Of a stretch of 64,000 nucleotides of DNA, positions 61,371-64,000 are shown one piece after another. Source of the DNA: JBHIKY01 sp042139015 (GTDB lineage Bacteria; Bacillota; Bacilli; Bacillales; Marinococcaceae); the NCBI RefSeq assembly GCF_042139015.1, contig NZ_JBHIKY010000007.1, positions 151,632 to 215,631 on the forward strand. Direction: 5' to 3'. Within the stretch, counting starts at the first letter, position 1. Each line of letters begins with the position of its first letter. Below the pieces are notes generated by a model that saw only the letters and a list, made by a program, of their open reading frames with translations, searched no databases and had not been told where the DNA came from. The translations under genes and the position numbers were made by a program.

Positions 61371-62192
61371 GTGACACAAAATAAAGAATTTAATGTTTTA
61401 GAACTGAAAGATATTAACTGGACTCAAAAAGGAAAACAAATATTAAAAGATGTCAGCTGGACGGTAGAAAAGGACCAGCACTGGGTGCTTTTAGGATTAA
61501 ACGGCTCCGGTAAAACCTCTATTCTAAAAGCTATTACAGGCTATATGTGGCCAAACAAAGGAGAGGTTTCCGTTCTTGGGCATAAGTTCGGCCAGACGAA
61601 CATTCATGAACTCCGTAAATCAATCGGCTGGGTGAGCACTTCCTTAGATGAACGTTTCCATAACCGTCCTAGTGACACGGCACTTCAAATCGTGCTGAGT
61701 GGAAAAAACGCCACCGTCGGAGTATACGATGAATTAACCGATAATGATTTCAGCAGGGCAAAGGAACTTCTGAAGCAGCTGAATATTGACCATTTATCCG
61801 GGCAGCTCTACTTCACGTTATCTCAGGGAGAGAAAAGAAAGGCAATGATTGCGCGGGCACTGATGGCCTCCCCCTCTTTATTAATTCTGGATGAACCGTG
61901 TAATGGATTAGACATCTATTCAAAGGAAGAATTGTTATCCACCATTCAATCAATGAATAAGGATCCTGACGGTCCGACACTGATTTATGTGACTCATCAT
62001 ATAGAAGAGGTCGTGCCATCCATCACGCATGCTATTCTTCTTCATCAAGGGGTAGTTACCGCCAGTGGAAAGAAGCACGAGGTGATAACGGAGCCAAAGC
62101 TTGAAGAGACCTTTCAGGTGCCACTTTCGCTGCAGTGGGAAAATGAACGTCCATGGATCCGTGTCAAGTCAAAATCGTTAATAGAGAAATAG
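61371..62192 (+). CDS. ABC ATPase (YlmA/ModF-like)
   Basis: 273 residues from a GTG start (GGGAGGCACACA upstream). Walker A GLNGSGKTS, signature LSQGEKRK, Walker B LLILDEPCNGLDI and switch His (VTHHIEE) intact. No permease gene is adjacent, so the partner is unknown; YlmA-type ATPases often lack one nearby. Possible nickel or substrate import link to larA is speculative. Last gene before a terminator. Confidence 0.88.
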   Translation: MTQNKEFNVLELKDINWTQKGKQILKDVSWTVEKDQHWVLLGLNGSGKTSILKAITGYMWPNKGEVSVLGHKFGQTNIHELRKSIGWVSTSLDERFHNRPSDTALQIVLSGKNATVGVYDELTDNDFSRAKELLKQLNIDHLSGQLYFTLSQGEKRKAMIARALMASPSLLILDEPCNGLDIYSKEELLSTIQSMNKDPDGPTLIYVTHHIEEVVPSITHAILLHQGVVTASGKKHEVITEPKLEETFQVPLSLQWENERPWIRVKSKSLIEK

Positions 62193-62218
62193 TGACAACA
62201 TCTAAGTACGTAAATGTA

Positions 62219-62267
62219 AAAAAGCCCTCATTCTGCGACTGAGCGTCTGACGGAACGAGGACTTTTT
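62219..62267 (+). terminator. Terminator between the lar cluster and iolB
   Basis: AAAGCCCTC ... GAGGACTTTTT with an interior pairing, between two convergent genes. Confidence 0.65.
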
Positions 62268-62286
62268 CATTTCATGTACAATACTT

Positions 62287-63102
62287 TTAGCTCCCGTGGA
62301 CCCATTTATGATCCGGGTCTTCGTATGGATAAAGCTTGCGCCCGGTAGGTCCAGCCATAAACCATAAGTAATAAATTTCATAGCCGCCGGCTCCTGCTAC
62401 AGGATGGTAGCCTTTATCAATCGCAAAGCTGTCTCCCTGCTGGACTCTGTAAGCGTCATCAATTTCCCCATCTTTTGTATAATGAAACTGCACTCCAAAA
62501 CCCTGCTCCGGATTTAATTGGTAATGATAGATTTCTTCCAACTCAGGCTCTTCCGGATAAAATTCCCCGTCATGCTTATGGGGCGGATAGCCTGACCATT
62601 GCCCCGGCTTATTAATTGTTTCTCCTAATACGATATTTTGCACACGGCCCTCCACATTATCTGCTAAGATATCCTTTACGTCCCGCTGCCAGCTTTTTTC
62701 CCCTCTTTCATGGAGTATCACATCTTCAGGATGGATGACAAACGGTGCAAATTTCTTATCTGCCTTCGCTTTACAGACAGCAATCTGAACATCTGATTCA
62801 GCTGTTACTTCAAAGGAGGAGTCACAAGGTACATAGACTGTGGTCGCTTTATCTTCAAACACACTGCTTCTTCCTCCAAGGCTTTCCCATTTCTCCCCTT
62901 CTGCTGAAACGGCTGCCTTTCCAGTCAATATAACAAGCGCCGTTTCATAGTCATTGGTTTGACTGCTGTATTTCTCCCCATTTTCTAATGAAATCTTTCC
63001 AAGAGCAAGGTGCTCTAACACATCATTATTTTCTCCAATAATATCTTGATACCCTTTTTTGTCTGCTGCTCTATAAAATCGTTTGATGGCTGATCCCTCC
63101 AT
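62287..63102 (-). CDS. iolB: 5-deoxy-glucuronate isomerase
   Basis: 271 residues, bicupin of myo-inositol catabolism. GYPPHKHDGEFYPEEPELEE gives the metal-binding His and Glu of the second cupin, and QGDSFAIDKGYHPVAGAGGY the last His. It is alone here, without other iol genes. The ATG at 63102 has no clear ribosome binding site, but GGAGGG lies inside the coding frame 8 nt before an ATC at 63087, so the start is uncertain. Confidence 0.92.
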   Translation of the reverse strand: MEGSAIKRFYRAADKKGYQDIIGENNDVLEHLALGKISLENGEKYSSQTNDYETALVILTGKAAVSAEGEKWESLGGRSSVFEDKATTVYVPCDSSFEVTAESDVQIAVCKAKADKKFAPFVIHPEDVILHERGEKSWQRDVKDILADNVEGRVQNIVLGETINKPGQWSGYPPHKHDGEFYPEEPELEEIYHYQLNPEQGFGVQFHYTKDGEIDDAYRVQQGDSFAIDKGYHPVAGAGGYEIYYLWFMAGPTGRKLYPYEDPDHKWVHGS

Positions 63103-63145
63103 AGACTTTTATGTACTAGTCAAGTTGTATATATTATATAATTGA

Positions 63146-63161
63146 TTGAATTGTCATTCAA
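63146..63161. promoter_or_regulatory. Palindrome between iolB and osmC
   Basis: TTGAAT-TGAC/GTCA-ATTCAA type palindrome (TTGAATTGTCATTCAA, 6-bp arms around 4 bases) in a divergent promoter region; possible repressor site. Confidence 0.4.
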
Positions 63162-63169
63162 TATTGCAA

Positions 63170-63183
63170 TGTAAGCGTTTGTA
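63170..63183. promoter_or_regulatory. cre-like box
   Basis: TGTAAGCGTTTGTA matches the CcpA consensus except two bases, between iolB and the OsmC gene. Confidence 0.5.
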
Positions 63184-63246
63184 TGTTTATGTATACAATC
63201 AGAAGGGAATCTTACTATGTCAACACAAATAAAGGAGGGTTAAAAC

Positions 63247-63717
63247 ATGAGTGATCCAATTGAACTGACTAAAATAAGAATTGAACAGCACAAGCGACCT
63301 CACCGAAAGGCTTATATTGGAGAATTTGAGGAACCTTTCAATTATGGTGTTCACGGCGGGGTAAAAGAATTTTACGGCGTCGAACCTGAAACAGAACACC
63401 CCTCCACGCTGGATCATGTAGTGGCTTCCGCAGGCGGCTGACTAACCGGCACATTATCCGGCGCGCTGGAAGCGCGCGGCATACCAACATTTCCTGATAA
63501 ACTTAACGCAGATGTACAAGGAACCATTGAGGCTCCCGACGGCGTGTTGAAAATTACAAAAATTGATTCTCACTTTTACGTCAAGGTTCCACAAGGTAAA
63601 AAGGAAGCTGCTGAACGGGCACTTCATGTGTTTGACAAGGGCTGTCCAGTGGCTCAGACGCTTGCTGGCTGTGTAGAATTTAACCACACGTGGCAGATAG
63701 AAGAGTACGAGACTTAA
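63247..63717 (+). CDS. OsmC-family peroxidase with in-frame UGA, probable selenoprotein
   Basis: 156 residues if the TGA at 63439-63441 is read through. The frame before it ends DHVVASAGG and after it continues LTGTLSGALEARGIPTFPDK, KGCPVAQTLAGC and FNHTW, an unbroken OsmC/YhfA-like protein ending at TAA 63715. UGA falls at residue 65, where OsmC has its peroxidatic Cys; Cys133 is the partner thiol (E. coli OsmC Cys59 and Cys125). AAAGGAGGG precedes the ATG. OsmC reduces organic hydroperoxides. A SECIS-like hairpin follows the UGA. The alternative is a nonsense mutation of a Cys codon. Confidence 0.85.
63458..63479 (+). promoter_or_regulatory. Putative bacterial SECIS element
   Basis: A stem of 7 perfect pairs, GCGCGCT / AGCGCGC, extended by CC/GG past one bulged G, capped by the triloop GGA. 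The first loop G is 27 nt after the UGA, within the 16-37 nt range of bacterial SECIS elements, and G occupies the first two loop positions as required. The coding use here (GGC GCG CTG GAA GCG CGC) is far more GC-rich than the rest of the gene. Confidence 0.8.
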
Positions 63718-64000
63718 TTGTGAACAGACCGCAGCTCCTCCACACTTTTATCCGGACGTTGGTTCCGCTTACAGCTCCAAATTGTATTGTTTTAAGGTTT
63801 TGCCGGACATATGTTCCGTTATTAGGTATTATGAGAATCAATTCCTCCCTTTTTCAGCATAATAGCGTACCCTATGGACCTCTGTCAAGAAAGTGGACAC
63901 CCTTTAACAGAATAGGAATGATGCGATGGTGACAGCTACAGATCATTCTTCCCTATGTTTCAATCGTAGATGATCTCGCAGAAGCGTCAAGCCCAGCCCG
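63718..64000. other. Gene-free right end with a paired repeat
   Basis: Holds the paired repeat at 63751-63828. A further frame reading LQIILPYVSIVDDLAEASSP runs to the window edge with no start seen; nothing can be assigned. TGTCAAGAAAGTGGACACCC at about 63884 resembles an insertion-sequence end, but no transposase is visible. Confidence 0.45.
63751..63828 (+). repeat. Paired GCGGAC...CGCTATT repeat, copy 3
   Basis: Two units, CCGGACGTTGGTTCCGCTTA and CCGGACATATGTTCCGTTAT, starting 51 bp apart. Matches the minus strand of 25363-25432 along most of its length, including the connecting TCCAAA and TGTTTTA stretches. Confidence 0.75.

Noticed and set aside
63247..63441. Truncated 64-residue OsmC fragment as a simple pseudogene
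   Set aside because: The frame resumes perfectly after the UGA, no other damage is present, the UGA is at the active-site Cys, and a SECIS-like hairpin follows. A point mutation is still possible and is listed as the alternative.
63690..63932. 80-codon ORF at the right end
   Set aside because: Begins inside the OsmC gene and crosses the paired repeat; a shadow.
63884..64000. Possible insertion-sequence end (TGTCAAGAAAGTGGACACCC)
   Set aside because: No transposase or matching inverted repeat is in the window.
1..64000. tRNA, rRNA, CRISPR or prophage
   Set aside because: No such sequence patterns were seen on either strand.

Overview
The window looks like chromosome of a moderately low-GC, endospore-forming Bacillaceae, possibly a halophile or alkaliphile. 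It carries a gerA-type germination operon, a Bacillus-style citA/citR pair, lutABC with lutR, YueI, YckD-like, DUF3231 and LysM proteins, sigma-A promoters, strong GGAGG ribosome binding sites and CcpA (cre) boxes. I see no rRNA, tRNA, CRISPR array, prophage or complete insertion sequence.

Layout. 1-3029: siderophore export and synthesis (5' end cut by the window). 3135-5232: divergent citA/citR. 5588-10323: small secreted, stress and membrane proteins on the minus strand. 10454-12980: a beta-propeller membrane protein and a MarR/azoreductase pair. 13033-16671: L-lactate oxidation (lutABC, lutR) behind a well-defined promoter, cre and palindromic operator. 17287-21302: divergent DUF4956 and an LRR/CotH-kinase surface protein. 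21540-24631: malate synthase G and an IclR regulator. 24632-25599: repeats and a 32-residue small ORF. 25600-29372: TSUP permease, LysR, GNAT, SDR and small genes. 29365-33325: gerA-type receptor operon. 33523-36763: copper-binding Cys-rich protein, LysE exporter, a decayed macrolide phosphotransferase, a retropepsin pair and a LysM protein. 37113-40163: SIMPL protein and a polyprenyl-phosphate glycosyltransferase with two SMR-type half-transporters. 40351-43144: ABC exporter with a LytTR regulator fused to a degenerate ABC ATPase. 43573-50506: oxidoreductase, FusB-like, DinB, aroD/aroK, molybdopterin enzyme. 51340-57321: metE-nrdA-nrdB behind a cobalamin riboswitch. 58057-62192: glycerate kinase, LarA-type nickel-pincer racemase, LarE, ABC ATPase. 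62287-63717: iolB and an OsmC-family gene.

The most remarkable item is the OsmC-family gene at 63247-63717. It is interrupted by an in-frame UGA exactly where the family's peroxidatic cysteine sits, and a strong GC-rich hairpin with a GGA loop starts 16-19 nt after that UGA. This fits a bacterial SECIS, so the gene probably encodes a selenoprotein. Second is an apparent B12-responsive operon that joins both B12-independent isozymes, MetE and class I ribonucleotide reductase. Third is a glycerate kinase-larA-larE cluster with a cre box, which suggests a hydroxyacid racemase acting on glycerate (or lactate). Intergenic DNA also carries two families of dispersed structured repeats.

Central theme: many genes handle two- and three-carbon hydroxyacids (lactate, glycerate, glyoxylate) under CcpA-type control, alongside redox and thiol stress functions.
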